A stretch of DNA of 38,063 bases from a virus, in IMG/VR virus record IMGVR_UViG_3300025000_000243, positions 1-38,063 of that record. One strand, given 5' to 3'. Below, one piece after another: positions 6,185 through 13,353 of this stretch. The position numbers and the translations under genes are program-made. Each line of letters begins with the position of its first letter. Position 1 is the first letter of the stretch. The notes under the pieces are model-generated. The model saw only the letters and a list, made by a program, of their open reading frames with translations. It had not been told where the DNA came from and made no database searches.

Positions 6185-6478
6185 ATGAAGCAGTTGATTA
6201 AGACTCTTGCTGTAATTGTTATAGCAGTAGGAGTCATGTTTATTATCGTAAATATCCCCCAGGATATGACAGTAGTAAACGAACGTTTGGATATTGAAAC
6301 TTTGGAGGTGGAGACACCAATCGAGGAAGTAGAACAAGACGTAATAGAAAAAGCGCGACAAGAGTTGGAACGTATCAAAAGAACACTAGACACCAAAGAG
6401 CAGGAGTTGCTAGAGCAGCGAAACTCTATTGATGCAGAACTTGAGAAATTACGAACCACACGCACGTCTTTTCAATAA
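6185..6478 (+). CDS. membrane-anchored coiled coil, probable N-terminal half of frameshifted lysozyme
   Basis: 97 residues. The N-terminus (MKQLIKTLAVIVIAVGVMFI) is a single transmembrane or signal-anchor segment. From about residue 40 it is an acidic coiled coil ending ELEKLRTTRTSFQ. Just before its stop there is a TTTT run, and a -1 shift at the TTT codon (6470-6472) leads without a stop into the lysozyme domain that follows. The upstream gap (6139-6184) shows no clear promoter or SD. Such an anchored enzyme could be a signal-anchor endolysin or an entry factor; that is inference. Confidence 0.65.
   Translation: MKQLIKTLAVIVIAVGVMFIIVNIPQDMTVVNERLDIETLEVETPIEEVEQDVIEKARQELERIKRTLDTKEQELLEQRNSIDAELEKLRTTRTSFQ
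6466..6478 (+). other. candidate -1 frameshift site
   Basis: GTCTTTTCAATAA: the TTT codon can slip one base back onto TTT, after which reading continues through SISPRAKRIAAAIVTVETGG into the lysozyme. It is a single-tRNA slippage site rather than a canonical X-XXY-YYZ heptamer. A real mutation or a sequence error would look identical. Confidence 0.4.
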
Positions 6479-6510
6479 GCCCTAGAGCCAAGAGAATTGC
6501 AGCCGCTATC

Positions 6511-6828
6511 GTGACAGTAGAGACAGGTGGTAATTGCAACGCTCGTGGGGCAAGTGGAGAAGGAGGATGCTTTCAGTTTATGCCTGGCACCTGGAGCTAT
6601 TGGTCACAAAAAGTCTTTGGTTACGTAGAGAGGCAGACACCAGCCAATGAAGAGTACGTAGCACTTCATAAGATTCAAGCCCATCTTAATGAAGGGTACG
6701 GAGAAAAAGAAATAGCTTTAATTTGGAACCAGGGGAACGCATCTCCTTGCAAAGCGGGGACAAATAGCTACGGAGTCGTTTATGACTCTTGCAGCTATGT
6801 ACAAAAGGTATTAGTCGCGATGAGGTAA
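6511..6828 (+). CDS. lysozyme/transglycosylase-like (SLT) domain
   Basis: 105 residues if started at GTG 6511. The core pattern is typical of SLT/goose-type lysozyme folds: catalytic Glu in VTVETGGN, the G-A-S-G-E-G-G-C-F-Q-F-M-P-G-T-W segment, then ALIWNQGNAS and a C-terminal YDSCSYVQKVL helix. The GTG start would cut the helix carrying the catalytic Glu. The same frame is open upstream to 6469 and supplies the missing helix (RAKRIAAAIV), arguing that the domain is made as a frameshift product of the preceding gene. Probably cleaves peptidoglycan at entry or lysis. Confidence 0.75.
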   Translation: MTVETGGNCNARGASGEGGCFQFMPGTWSYWSQKVFGYVERQTPANEEYVALHKIQAHLNEGYGEKEIALIWNQGNASPCKAGTNSYGVVYDSCSYVQKVLVAMR

Positions 6829-6833
6829 TCCAC

Positions 6834-6864
6834 AACCCCCACTTGTAATAGGTGGGGGTTTTGG
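6834..6864 (+). terminator. hairpin terminator
   Basis: AACCCCCAC / GTGGGGGTT (9 bp) right after the lysozyme stop, followed only by TTGGTATT, so the U-run is weak. Probably a partial terminator. Confidence 0.55.
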
Positions 6865-6896
6865 TATTGTGGGTAAGTTACTAGTTAAAAAGCAAT

Positions 6897-6995
6897 ATGA
6901 TTACCGTAATTGGAACTATCCTTGCTATCCTGTTCGTTACTTACGTTTTAAGTGTAGTATATGATTTGGGTAAAAATAGTAAGAAAAAGAAATGA
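6897..6995 (+). CDS. micro membrane protein
   Basis: 32 residues: one hydrophobic helix (VIGTILAILFVTYVLSVVY) and a C-terminal Lys-rich tail (GKNSKKKK), i.e. N-out/C-in topology by the positive-inside rule. Its stop overlaps the next start (ATGA), so the two are translationally coupled. Possibly a partner of the SPFH protein or a lysis accessory. Confidence 0.5.
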   Translation: MITVIGTILAILFVTYVLSVVYDLGKNSKKKK

Positions 6996-7093
6996 AAACT
7001 TTCCATAATTTCTGCGCCATTTTTGGGGCTTTTATATTGGGAGTAATTTTAGCGAGTGTTATTAAACATAATTATTTACTATGGGTAAACTAA
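6992..7093 (+). CDS. micro membrane protein
   Basis: 33 residues with one hydrophobic helix (FCAIFGAFILGVILASVI). It overlaps the upstream micro-gene by 4 bases and the SPFH gene by 13 bases, so all three are made from one message. Function unknown. Confidence 0.5.
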   Translation: MKTFHNFCAIFGAFILGVILASVIKHNYLLWVN

Positions 7094-7881
7094 TAGGAGG
7101 TGGAGTAATGTTGTTTGTTGGCTTGATTATTATTATGATGTCAGCAACAATTATTGAACAGACGGAGCGAGGAGTGTTAACGAGATTTGGAGTAATCCAA
7201 GATGTTTTGGAGCCAGGGTTTCATTTAGTAAATCCATTTACACAAAATGTATACAAAATTGACGTGTCGGTACAAGCCCTTGCTGTCGATGAGCTTGTCT
7301 ACTCAAAAGACTCCCAAATTGTAGCTGTTCAAGCTACTGTAAATTATCAAATAGATGCGTCTCGAGTTCGAGAGCTATTTGAAGAGGTGCGTCGAGAAGC
7401 TGAAATTCGTTACGTAATCCCGCGTAGTAAAGACGCATTAAAAGAGGTTATTTCAGCATACACAGCACAAGGTATTATTGAAAATCGTGGACAATTAACT
7501 ATTGAAATCAAAAACCGCGTAGCTGAAAGACTTAGTGTAGACGGTATCTTAGTACAGGATGTAAGTGTTACTAACTTTGATTTTGACGACCTGTATGAGT
7601 CGGCTGTTCAAGCAAAACAAGTTGAAGAGCAAAGAGCACTTGGTCAAGTAAACGTCACAAAGCAAGAAGAAGAAAAAAAGAAACAAGAGATTCTTCGAGC
7701 AGAGGCCCTAGCAGAGAAAACACGTCTTGAAGTAGAAGCATTGTCAACTTCACAAGGTGGTCAGATTATTGAAAAGATTAGAGCTGAGGCAGAATTAGAG
7801 GCGGCTCGAAGGTGGAATGGTCAACTGCCTACAAACTTGTATGGTTCAGCACCGCTCCCTATTCTAAACGTAGGTAACTAA
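7081..7881 (+). CDS. SPFH/band-7 (prohibitin/stomatin-like) membrane protein
   Basis: 266 residues. An N-terminal membrane segment (residues 4-25) is followed by the band-7 signature: IIEQTERGVLTRFGVIQDVL, EPGFHLVNPF, then VDVSVQALAV-like strands, the Q-A-T-V-N-Y-Q-I core and a long Glu/Lys/Gln coiled coil (about 185-245). Cellular relatives form membrane rings and regulate proteases (FtsH/HflKC, prohibitins). In a phage this may shield the membrane, modulate FtsH or give superinfection exclusion; this is inference. The gene ends just before a terminator. Confidence 0.9.
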   Translation: MGKLIGGGVMLFVGLIIIMMSATIIEQTERGVLTRFGVIQDVLEPGFHLVNPFTQNVYKIDVSVQALAVDELVYSKDSQIVAVQATVNYQIDASRVRELFEEVRREAEIRYVIPRSKDALKEVISAYTAQGIIENRGQLTIEIKNRVAERLSVDGILVQDVSVTNFDFDDLYESAVQAKQVEEQRALGQVNVTKQEEEKKKQEILRAEALAEKTRLEVEALSTSQGGQIIEKIRAEAELEAARRWNGQLPTNLYGSAPLPILNVGN

Positions 7882-7899
7882 ATAAAGAGACAGAAAAAG

Positions 7900-7925
7900 A
7901 GCCACCTAAATAGGGTGGCTTTTAT
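7900..7925. terminator. bidirectional terminator
   Basis: AGCCACC / GGTGGCT stem with a 7-base loop. A TTTTAT run follows on the plus strand and, on the minus strand, CTTTTTC. It ends the SPFH operon on one side and the 8113-7922 gene on the other. Confidence 0.8.
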
Positions 7926-8113
7926 AGTTCGTCTTTGTCATTAAAATCATTGTCCTCAACACACTCATCGGCTCCCTCCTCTGGTTCTATCTCCTCCTCG
8001 TCATAATCCGAAGTCAACAACACCTTCTGTCGTCTCGCGAACATATCCTCATACCATTGCTCTGCTTCTGGGCTGCTACTCATGCCGTTTGTATTATATT
8101 GATAATCTTCCAT
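7922..8113 (-). CDS. small acidic hypothetical protein
   Basis: 63 residues, strongly acidic C-terminus (DYDEEEIEPEEGADECVEDN). A TATGAT box 12 bases before the ATG suggests its own promoter with a very short leader. DNA-mimic or inhibitor roles are typical of such acidic phage proteins, but there is no direct evidence. Ends at the bidirectional terminator. Confidence 0.5.
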   Translation of the reverse strand: MEDYQYNTNGMSSSPEAEQWYEDMFARRQKVLLTSDYDEEEIEPEEGADECVEDNDFNDKDEL

Positions 8114-8126
8114 GACTATAATTCTA

Positions 8127-8585
8127 TCATACGCTAGTCTTATGTTTTTTTATATCCCTATTTTTTATAACACCTGCGTGGTGCCTATGGTGGCATTCAA
8201 AACATAACCAAATTACCTGTAGGGGTTTGTTATGGTCTGGATGATGTGCTTGTATTTTAACGGTGGCGTTACAAAGAACACACTTTTTTGGTCTTTTAAT
8301 TCCAGCTCTTAGCTTATTATTTACACTTGCGCGTGCCTTTGCTTTTTTTTGATACAGGAAGTCGTTTTTGTAACGCTCTCTTTTCTTTCGTAAAAATTCA
8401 GGGTTTCCTTTTCTGTATTTGTTCTCATTTTTCCTTTTTGCTTCAACTCTCTCCTGCGGAGTTAGTATTTTTCTTGGAGGGAAGCATACCGCACACCCAT
8501 AATATGTATACGAGTCTCCTTTTTTACTAACAGTCTTAAAAGTTCTAACTAAGTTACTTGTGGATTTACATATTTTGCATTTCAT
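8127..8585 (-). CDS. free-standing HNH endonuclease
   Basis: 152 residues. N-terminal zinc knuckles C3/C6 and C31/C34, a basic Lys/Arg linker, then an HNH core: C102-V-L-C105, I-Q-A-H114-H115-P-D-H and WLCFECHHRHH (C128, C131, H132, H135). This is the compact phage HNH type common in mobile (homing) nucleases. It has its own extended -10 promoter with the TATACT box seven bases before the ATG, and lies outside the late operon, after its terminator. Confidence 0.85.
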   Translation of the reverse strand: MKCKICKSTSNLVRTFKTVSKKGDSYTYYGCAVCFPPRKILTPQERVEAKRKNENKYRKGNPEFLRKKRERYKNDFLYQKKAKARASVNNKLRAGIKRPKKCVLCNATVKIQAHHPDHNKPLQVIWLCFECHHRHHAGVIKNRDIKKHKTSV

Positions 8586-8592
8586 ATGTGCA

Positions 8593-8601
8593 AGTATAGC
8601 A
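8593..8601 (-). promoter_or_regulatory. extended -10 promoter of HNH gene
   Basis: On the minus strand TGC-TATACT, seven bases before the ATG at 8585; predicts an almost leaderless transcript. A TTGACA lies upstream but only 12 bases away, too close for a standard -35. Confidence 0.45.
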
Positions 8602-8621
8602 TACTGGCATTGTCAACACAC

Positions 8622-8644
8622 AAAAAGCCACCTCTCCAGGTGAC
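8622..8644 (-). terminator. terminator of the late operon
   Basis: On the minus strand GTCACCT-GGAG-AGGTGGC (7 bp with one wobble) followed by TTTTTGT. It closes the long leftward operon after the last lysis-region gene. Confidence 0.75.
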
Positions 8645-8701
8645 TCTCTGCCAACGCGTCTACGGAGGGCGGTCTATGACAACCGCGCCGATTTTATTTT
8701 A

Positions 8702-8860
8702 CTACTTATTCGGGACTACGTATACCATGATGGCTGTAGATACTGCGAGTATAAGTGCTTCAATAAATTGAGCTACCGTACTTGTTTCATCAATACCAAG
8801 TGGCATGAGTAGGGTGACAACTAGTGGTGTGATAAGTGCTGCGATTGCTTTTGAATACAT
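8702..8860 (-). CDS. small membrane protein of lysis region
   Basis: 52 residues with two hydrophobic stretches (IAALITPLVVTLLMPLGI and ALILAVSTAIMVYVV) ending VVPNK. Small phage proteins of this build (A-K-A-I-A-A-L, then V-Y-L-V-P-N at the end) sit in lysis regions of many phages and are holin-like candidates. Last gene of the late operon; starts two bases before the upstream gene ends. Confidence 0.6.
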   Translation of the reverse strand: MYSKAIAALITPLVVTLLMPLGIDETSTVAQFIEALILAVSTAIMVYVVPNK

Positions 8861-8861
8861 A

Positions 8862-9605
8862 TTATTTTGGATTACCGTTCTTTTGATAAAGTCTCTCCCG
8901 ATAAAGGGTCACTAGACGCTCCAGGAGGCCGATAGCGGTGAGTTTTAGTCCCTTTATGTGCTCAGTGTGCTTTGCTAGTCTTTTAGCGTAGGCTGAGGCT
9001 AAATAAGGGGCTAGTATTTTTAGTTTGTCTGCGTTCTCTTGGTAGCGTATATAACTGTGAAGCGCAGTTGGTTCCCCGTGGGTTGTATTTTTATCGTAGT
9101 TCACTACACCAAGGATAGGATTCACGTTAAGACCTAGCTCCACTTTAATAAGCGCGTCATAACTATGGTCTTGTTCATGGTTCAAGGTACCAAAAGTATT
9201 AATAAGTTCTTGAGCCACACTCTTTCCGCGTCGTTTCCACCATCGGACGTACTGCAAGTGGTAGTTATTGTATTTGTATGAATAGTTAGTGCCAGAAATG
9301 CCGCGACGTTTTGCAGTTGCACCAGACTTCCAGTTACTTTCATGGATTAAGACAATGATGTTGTCTGCTCCATAGTTCCCGTACTTTGCAGTGACATCGT
9401 CTGCAATATCTTGCAGCATGGTAGGTCTTGGCACATCGTCTCCATCTACATCTACGTCAGTCGGGTAGTTAGTGTAATCGTAGTTGTGAGTCCAGAATAC
9501 GGGAGTGATGCCTGTGTTCTTTTTTATGAAAGCCGAATAGTCAGCGAGTAGTTGGTCGTACTCTTTTTTGGGAATTAGTTTGTCCTTGTAACAAATATTT
9601 CTCAT
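8862..9605 (-). CDS. putative zincin-type enzyme in the lysis cassette
   Basis: 247 residues from ATG at 9605. An HExxH motif, H143-E-Q-D-H147, is followed by S-Y-D and a further H176-G-E, the arrangement of a gluzincin- or metzincin-like metal site. The region before it is rich in Tyr/Trp/Asp (NYDYTNYPTDVDVDGDD). It lies directly after the holin and two micro-genes, where an endolysin is expected, and no other muralytic gene is in this operon. No endolysin family is recognised; endopeptidase, virion-associated protease or a non-lytic metalloenzyme remain open. Confidence 0.55.
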   Translation of the reverse strand: MRNICYKDKLIPKKEYDQLLADYSAFIKKNTGITPVFWTHNYDYTNYPTDVDVDGDDVPRPTMLQDIADDVTAKYGNYGADNIIVLIHESNWKSGATAKRRGISGTNYSYKYNNYHLQYVRWWKRRGKSVAQELINTFGTLNHEQDHSYDALIKVELGLNVNPILGVVNYDKNTTHGEPTALHSYIRYQENADKLKILAPYLASAYAKRLAKHTEHIKGLKLTAIGLLERLVTLYRERLYQKNGNPK

Positions 9606-9607
9606 AC

Positions 9608-9682
9608 TCAAGCGTAACGGCTACCACGAGTTTTACGTGGTGCTGCTTTCTTCTTCTTAACTAAAACTTTTACTTTTGTCAT
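9608..9682 (-). CDS. basic micro-protein
   Basis: 24 residues, MTKVKVLVKKKKAAPRKTRG then SRYA; 11 of 24 residues are Lys or Arg. It sits between the 48-residue membrane protein and the zincin-like gene with 1-2 base gaps on each side, which supports a real gene. It may bind nucleic acid or membranes; unknown. Confidence 0.4.
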   Translation of the reverse strand: MTKVKVLVKKKKAAPRKTRGSRYA

Positions 9683-9683
9683 A

Positions 9684-9830
9684 TCATTCAATTAGATAAC
9701 CATTAAGCTCAAGGTATGTTTCAAACGATTGTGCTACTGCCCTGTCTATAGCTAGGGGTGTTATATGTACTAAATATCCCAAGAACAACACAATGGCGAG
9801 TAACATAGCAATGATGATGTTGTTTTGCAT
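9684..9830 (-). CDS. small single-span membrane protein
   Basis: 48 residues: N-terminal hydrophobic helix (IIIAMLLAIVLFLGYLV) then a short polar tail ending YLELNGYLIE. It begins two bases after the holin stop. Position and build fit an antiholin or spanin-like accessory, but nothing specific is recognised. Confidence 0.5.
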   Translation of the reverse strand: MQNNIIIAMLLAIVLFLGYLVHITPLAIDRAVAQSFETYLELNGYLIE

Positions 9831-9832
9831 AT

Positions 9833-10252
9833 TTACTTTTGAGATTGAAAGTCCTTTAGCTGGTTGAGTAACTTCTTTGGAGTTTGGTAGCCCATACGTC
9901 CCATATTCTCCATTATACTGATAAACTCAGTAACACCGATAAAGGCAATCATAGTCGCCTGGATAAGTTGCCAACCGATAGTGATGTCGGCAAAGTATCC
10001 CGCTGAGATACCTAAAAAATACACCACTCCTTTTTGCACCACTCTTGAGAATTTACGAGAAGTGAGGGCTTGACCTTCGTACCAAGTCGCCATGAGCCCA
10101 AGGATAGTATCAAATACCATCAGCATTAGGACAGCTAAAACTCCCTGGGTATAGAAGTCTCCAATTAAGAACACAATAAGCAGAGCGACTGAGGTTAATC
10201 CTTTAACTATAGTCGGCTCTACAACTGTGTTTATTATGTTAATAAAGTTCAT
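9833..10252 (-). CDS. holin (phage_holin_4 type)
   Basis: 139 residues with three to four hydrophobic helices (about 15-35, 37-55, 72-90, 95-113). The central segment MLMVFDTILGLMATW, the T-S-R-K-F-S-R-V-V-Q-K-G motif and the C-terminal E-F-I-S-I-M-E-N-M-G-R-M-G-Y are typical of the toxin-secretion/lysis holin family. The protein is expected to permeabilise the membrane at lysis and release the lytic enzyme. An extended -10 promoter lies 26 bases upstream, allowing expression apart from the fiber genes. Confidence 0.85.
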   Translation of the reverse strand: MNFINIINTVVEPTIVKGLTSVALLIVFLIGDFYTQGVLAVLMLMVFDTILGLMATWYEGQALTSRKFSRVVQKGVVYFLGISAGYFADITIGWQLIQATMIAFIGVTEFISIMENMGRMGYQTPKKLLNQLKDFQSQK

Positions 10253-10278
10253 GCCTTCTGTTTAGTGATAATGCTCTA

Positions 10279-10287
10279 ATTATACCA
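10279..10287 (-). promoter_or_regulatory. extended -10 promoter before lysis cassette
   Basis: Minus-strand TGG-TATAAT in the gap between the LamG gene and the holin gene. No -35 is visible. Confidence 0.45.
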
Positions 10288-10290
10288 CGG

Positions 10291-11310
10291 CTAAGAACCT
10301 ACTCCCATGAGAAGTAGTGATGGTTTTGCGGTTGCTCCTCCTCCTACATCACTCCAAGTTCCCCAGAATCCAGCTTCGTCAGATTGGTTGTTGTATTCGG
10401 TGGTTATCCAGTTAGCAGATAAAGCAGAAGTACGAAGCCTAAGTTCATCAATATATCCGTTCCATTTAAATGAAGTTGATTGTAATGCACTTATATAAGT
10501 ATTTTGAGTTGAAGATATACTGCCTCTTGTAGAAGTGTTTAATGAACCAGACGTTGCATCAACATAACAAAAAGAATTTCCTCCTGCATTGTAGACACCA
10601 ACAACGTGATACCAGTTATTTATAGACGAGCTAAATCCAGAGTTAGTTTCCCAGTTTACAGAAGCGGTTGTTCTTTGGACAAAAGAAAAACCATCAGCCT
10701 GAGTCCAGTCGTAACCCAAACCATACCCAGCGTTAGGGGCAGAGGCAGAACGTCTTGATACAATTCCTAGAAGCCCCGCATTAGCTTGTGGCTGTGCCCA
10801 TGACTGTATCGTATAGCTTGGGGTATCAAAGTTCATCAAAGAACTATTCCCCAGGTTTATAATACTTGCAGAGCCATCAAAATCAGCTCCTTGTCCCCCC
10901 AGTACACCAAAAGAAGTACCGTAAGTAACACTAGTATCAGAACCGTTTAAAGCATTTACTGTAGAATCATTAGAATTTCCTTCTAAGTGATATACCGCAA
11001 CATAATCACTCCACACAGCATTGCGTCCATACGTATCAGTCACTGCGTAGTCAGCACTAACTCCATCCCAATCAATATAAATATCAGTAGTCGATGTTAA
11101 CGATGGAATCTTAACATGCATCTCAGTAGCACTGACAATCTCTCTTGCCCATTCGGTGGTCTTTGAGCTATCAGCATAGACGCGGACAGATTGAGCTTCG
11201 GCCAGTGTGGTGATACCAAGACGCGACAAATCAACATAACTAGGGAAGTCAGTTTGAGTAGACGGCACTGAGGCCGCGTTTACGGTTGCTACCTTAAAAC
11301 CTGCTGCCAT
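10291..11310 (-). CDS. LamG-like tail or receptor-binding protein
   Basis: 339 residues. Residues about 20-85 read like a DUF2341-type beta domain (YVDLSRLGITTLAEAQSVRV, then IYIDWDG). Residues about 105-310 form a concanavalin-A/LamG jelly roll (AVYHLEGNSNDSTVNALNGS, then GADFDGSASIINLGN, WYHVVGVYNAGGN and GYIDELRLRTSALSANWI). This combination is found in phage and bacterial surface proteins that bind glycans, so a host-recognition role is likely. It is the last structural gene before the holin. Confidence 0.8.
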   Translation of the reverse strand: MAAGFKVATVNAASVPSTQTDFPSYVDLSRLGITTLAEAQSVRVYADSSKTTEWAREIVSATEMHVKIPSLTSTTDIYIDWDGVSADYAVTDTYGRNAVWSDYVAVYHLEGNSNDSTVNALNGSDTSVTYGTSFGVLGGQGADFDGSASIINLGNSSLMNFDTPSYTIQSWAQPQANAGLLGIVSRRSASAPNAGYGLGYDWTQADGFSFVQRTTASVNWETNSGFSSSINNWYHVVGVYNAGGNSFCYVDATSGSLNTSTRGSISSTQNTYISALQSTSFKWNGYIDELRLRTSALSANWITTEYNNQSDEAGFWGTWSDVGGGATAKPSLLLMGVGS

Positions 11311-11311
11311 A

Positions 11312-11704
11312 TTAGTTTAGATACACTGGATTAAAGTCAGCCTTTACTTTAGCTTTTAGGTCTGTGATTTGTTTTTCTGTTCCTGTAAATACCCCATCAC
11401 GGACTAGTTCCATAAGGGTCTTTAGTTTGGCTCGGTCAGCTTCCCATGCTGTTTTAGCTAGTTCAGCGGCGGTAGGTACAGCCTCAACCTCAGCTTCTGG
11501 AGTAAAGTCAGTAACCGCAGTAGGGACATAGTTTAATTCATCAAGATATGCCAGCACTGTTTTCTTAATCGCGGCTAGTGTCACATCAATAGAAAACTGA
11601 AATTCTTGGGTAACTTCGTTAGTGCCATTACTAAAAGTAACAGTGACCACACGTCGGCGGTATTTGTTTAGGGTTTCTTCTTTGTGGTTTAAAATTGAAT
11701 ACAT
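11312..11704 (-). CDS. hypothetical tail-region protein
   Basis: 130 residues, beta-rich N-terminus (RRRVVTVTFSNGTNEVTQEF) and helical Ala/Lys-rich C-terminus (DRAKLKTLMELVRDGV). Packed one base from its neighbours among fiber genes, so probably a tail-fiber accessory or chaperone. Not recognised. Confidence 0.6.
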   Translation of the reverse strand: MYSILNHKEETLNKYRRRVVTVTFSNGTNEVTQEFQFSIDVTLAAIKKTVLAYLDELNYVPTAVTDFTPEAEVEAVPTAAELAKTAWEADRAKLKTLMELVRDGVFTGTEKQITDLKAKVKADFNPVYLN

Positions 11705-11705
11705 A

Positions 11706-12797
11706 TTACAGGAAGCCTAAATTTATAATGACCTCATCTGCTCCAGGTGCGCCCGTATCATTATCTGCTAATCCTGTGGTGGCAGCTACTGTGATAGCAG
11801 TTGAGAATTGCTGTCCAGCGTCTCCGAAACTAATAACAAAGCCAGCACCATTCGTCGAGGCGAATGTAGGAATTGGAAAAGTGTGGTCTGGGACAGTTGT
11901 TCCCACAGTCACAGAGGCAGCAGTTGCGTTATAGAGTTTTAAGTATCGGACAGAGGCGCTCATGTTCATGACGTGAATCCAACCAAGTTTTCCAGCAGTT
12001 GCTTTGATTTGGTCTTCTGATTCATCAACGTCGATGTTTTTATATGGAGTCCAGCCACCAGCAGCAGCGTGAACGTAAGGGGTTACTACCTGCTTACGGT
12101 CGAGTGTCATGCGGGCAATACCAGCGTCTCCTTCGTCTACGGAGTCAGTGGCAGTTTCGTCAGCGAGAAAACCAATAGGGAGAATACGTCCTGTTGCTGG
12201 TGTAAAGGCAGCGTCATCTACTTGCGATGCGGTGTCGCGTGTCCAAAGAGCACCAACTGAGTCGGTATTTAGTGTGGCGTTATCGCCTGTAGTTCCAGCA
12301 GAGGAGGCTGCGGTGTCTCGACGAACAGTTCCAACTGCCATAAGGTTGCCTCCTGCGGTTTCGGCGGCATCTTCTACTACAATTCCAGGCATAGAAAGTA
12401 CATCAACGTCTCCGATGTTGTTTGTACCCGCTGGGAGAGGTGCGACGACATCAACTTGCATTTCTGTACCTGAGATAGCGTTGTCGATTGTTTCAACCGC
12501 CGTTTGGATAGCGGCATTAGAGGCTTCTAGCCCATCAACAGCCGCAAGGATTGCTCCTGTATCAGCGTCAATAGTTCCTAAGAGTGTCTCTACTCCATCA
12601 ACACTGGCAGCGATAGCATCAAGCACAGCGTTATCAGTCGCTGAAAGTTCTGCGGTAACTACGTCTGTGTTTACTAGAGGACGAATGTCTAGGTCAGTGG
12701 CTGAAACTGGGATTGCTGTTTGGTCGGACGCAAGTACCACTGGCTCACTATTTGCCATTGTTGCTTGTCCGAGATTTGGGCGTTTATTGTATGACAT
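11706..12797 (-). CDS. virion tail protein (fiber-like)
   Basis: 363 residues. The N-terminus (NSEPVVLASDQTAIPV, about 17-32) is a widespread start of phage virion proteins. A coiled coil with D-G-V-E-T-L-L-G-T-I-D-A-D-T repeats follows, then a C-terminal beta domain (GGWTPYKNIDVDESEDQIKA, later RYLKLYNATAASVTVGTTVP) known from many phage tail and capsid-decorating proteins. Exact location in the particle is not known. The start overlaps the HNH gene by 14 bases. Confidence 0.75.
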   Translation of the reverse strand: MSYNKRPNLGQATMANSEPVVLASDQTAIPVSATDLDIRPLVNTDVVTAELSATDNAVLDAIAASVDGVETLLGTIDADTGAILAAVDGLEASNAAIQTAVETIDNAISGTEMQVDVVAPLPAGTNNIGDVDVLSMPGIVVEDAAETAGGNLMAVGTVRRDTAASSAGTTGDNATLNTDSVGALWTRDTASQVDDAAFTPATGRILPIGFLADETATDSVDEGDAGIARMTLDRKQVVTPYVHAAAGGWTPYKNIDVDESEDQIKATAGKLGWIHVMNMSASVRYLKLYNATAASVTVGTTVPDHTFPIPTFASTNGAGFVISFGDAGQQFSTAITVAATTGLADNDTGAPGADEVIINLGFL

Positions 12798-13338
12798 ATT
12801 TTGTTAAATTATTACCCCATACCAATCCTTTTGGTATGAGTCTGTTAAATGTTTTTTGATAATGACACGCCATGCATAACGTTTGGCAGTTAGAAGGTTC
12901 AAAGCGTAATTCTGGGTGTTCGGCCCATGATTTAATGTGGTCTACATGCAGGTTTCCTCCGTAAGACTTACATTCTATGCATGTATATTTATCTCGTTTT
13001 AAAACCACAGGCTTTATGTTTTTTATAAAGACAGTTCTCTCGTATCTACTTTGTGGAGTCAGACCACCTTTCCAATTGTAATGATTCTTGCCCGACTTAA
13101 ATGGTATTGAACATGTAAAGCATCTTTGAAGTTTGCCGATTGTTTTACTTGATACTCCACAATCTATGCACTGTTTCTTAGGGATTCTAATGATACCTTT
13201 AATCTTTGTTTGAATAGTATGTAGGCTACTACACTTACGGCAAAGGCCGTTCCAGTTCCGCATTGTGTCAGCTCGTTTTTCGTACTTATTTTGACAGTCT
13301 CTGCATGTGACTGTTTGTGTTCTCCGTAGCCGTGACAT
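12784..13338 (-). CDS. free-standing HNH homing endonuclease with zinc knuckles
   Basis: 184 residues. Four N-terminal CxxC knuckles (C12/15, C33/36, C57/60, C73/76) probably bind DNA. An NHYNWKGGLT segment follows, then an HNH core with C120/C123, H131-V-D-H134, N150 and C155-x-x-C158-H159. It is inserted between two fiber genes and has its own extended -10 promoter six bases before the ATG, typical of a mobile intergenic nuclease. Likely cuts related phage DNA near its insertion site. Confidence 0.9.
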   Translation of the reverse strand: MSRLRRTQTVTCRDCQNKYEKRADTMRNWNGLCRKCSSLHTIQTKIKGIIRIPKKQCIDCGVSSKTIGKLQRCFTCSIPFKSGKNHYNWKGGLTPQSRYERTVFIKNIKPVVLKRDKYTCIECKSYGGNLHVDHIKSWAEHPELRFEPSNCQTLCMACHYQKTFNRLIPKGLVWGNNLTKYVIQ

Positions 13339-13344
13339 ACCTCA

Positions 13345-13353
13345 ATTATACCA
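13345..13353 (-). promoter_or_regulatory. extended -10 promoter of the HNH gene
   Basis: Minus-strand TGG-TATAAT whose box lies exactly six bases before the HNH ATG, so the message should be leaderless. It overlaps the stop codon of the upstream fiber gene (GTG GTA TAA). Confidence 0.5.

Noticed and set aside
9606-9611. TTG start for the zincin-like gene; likewise TTG 33898 for the initiator
   Set aside because: ATG codons just downstream fit the neighbours better; the 33898 TTG lies in a hairpin stem/loop.
12109-12807. Long plus-strand frame opposite the tail protein gene
   Set aside because: It mirrors the codons of a Ala/Thr/Ser-rich minus-strand gene with convincing homology; a shadow frame. 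The same holds for 14593-15792 and 22711-23067.
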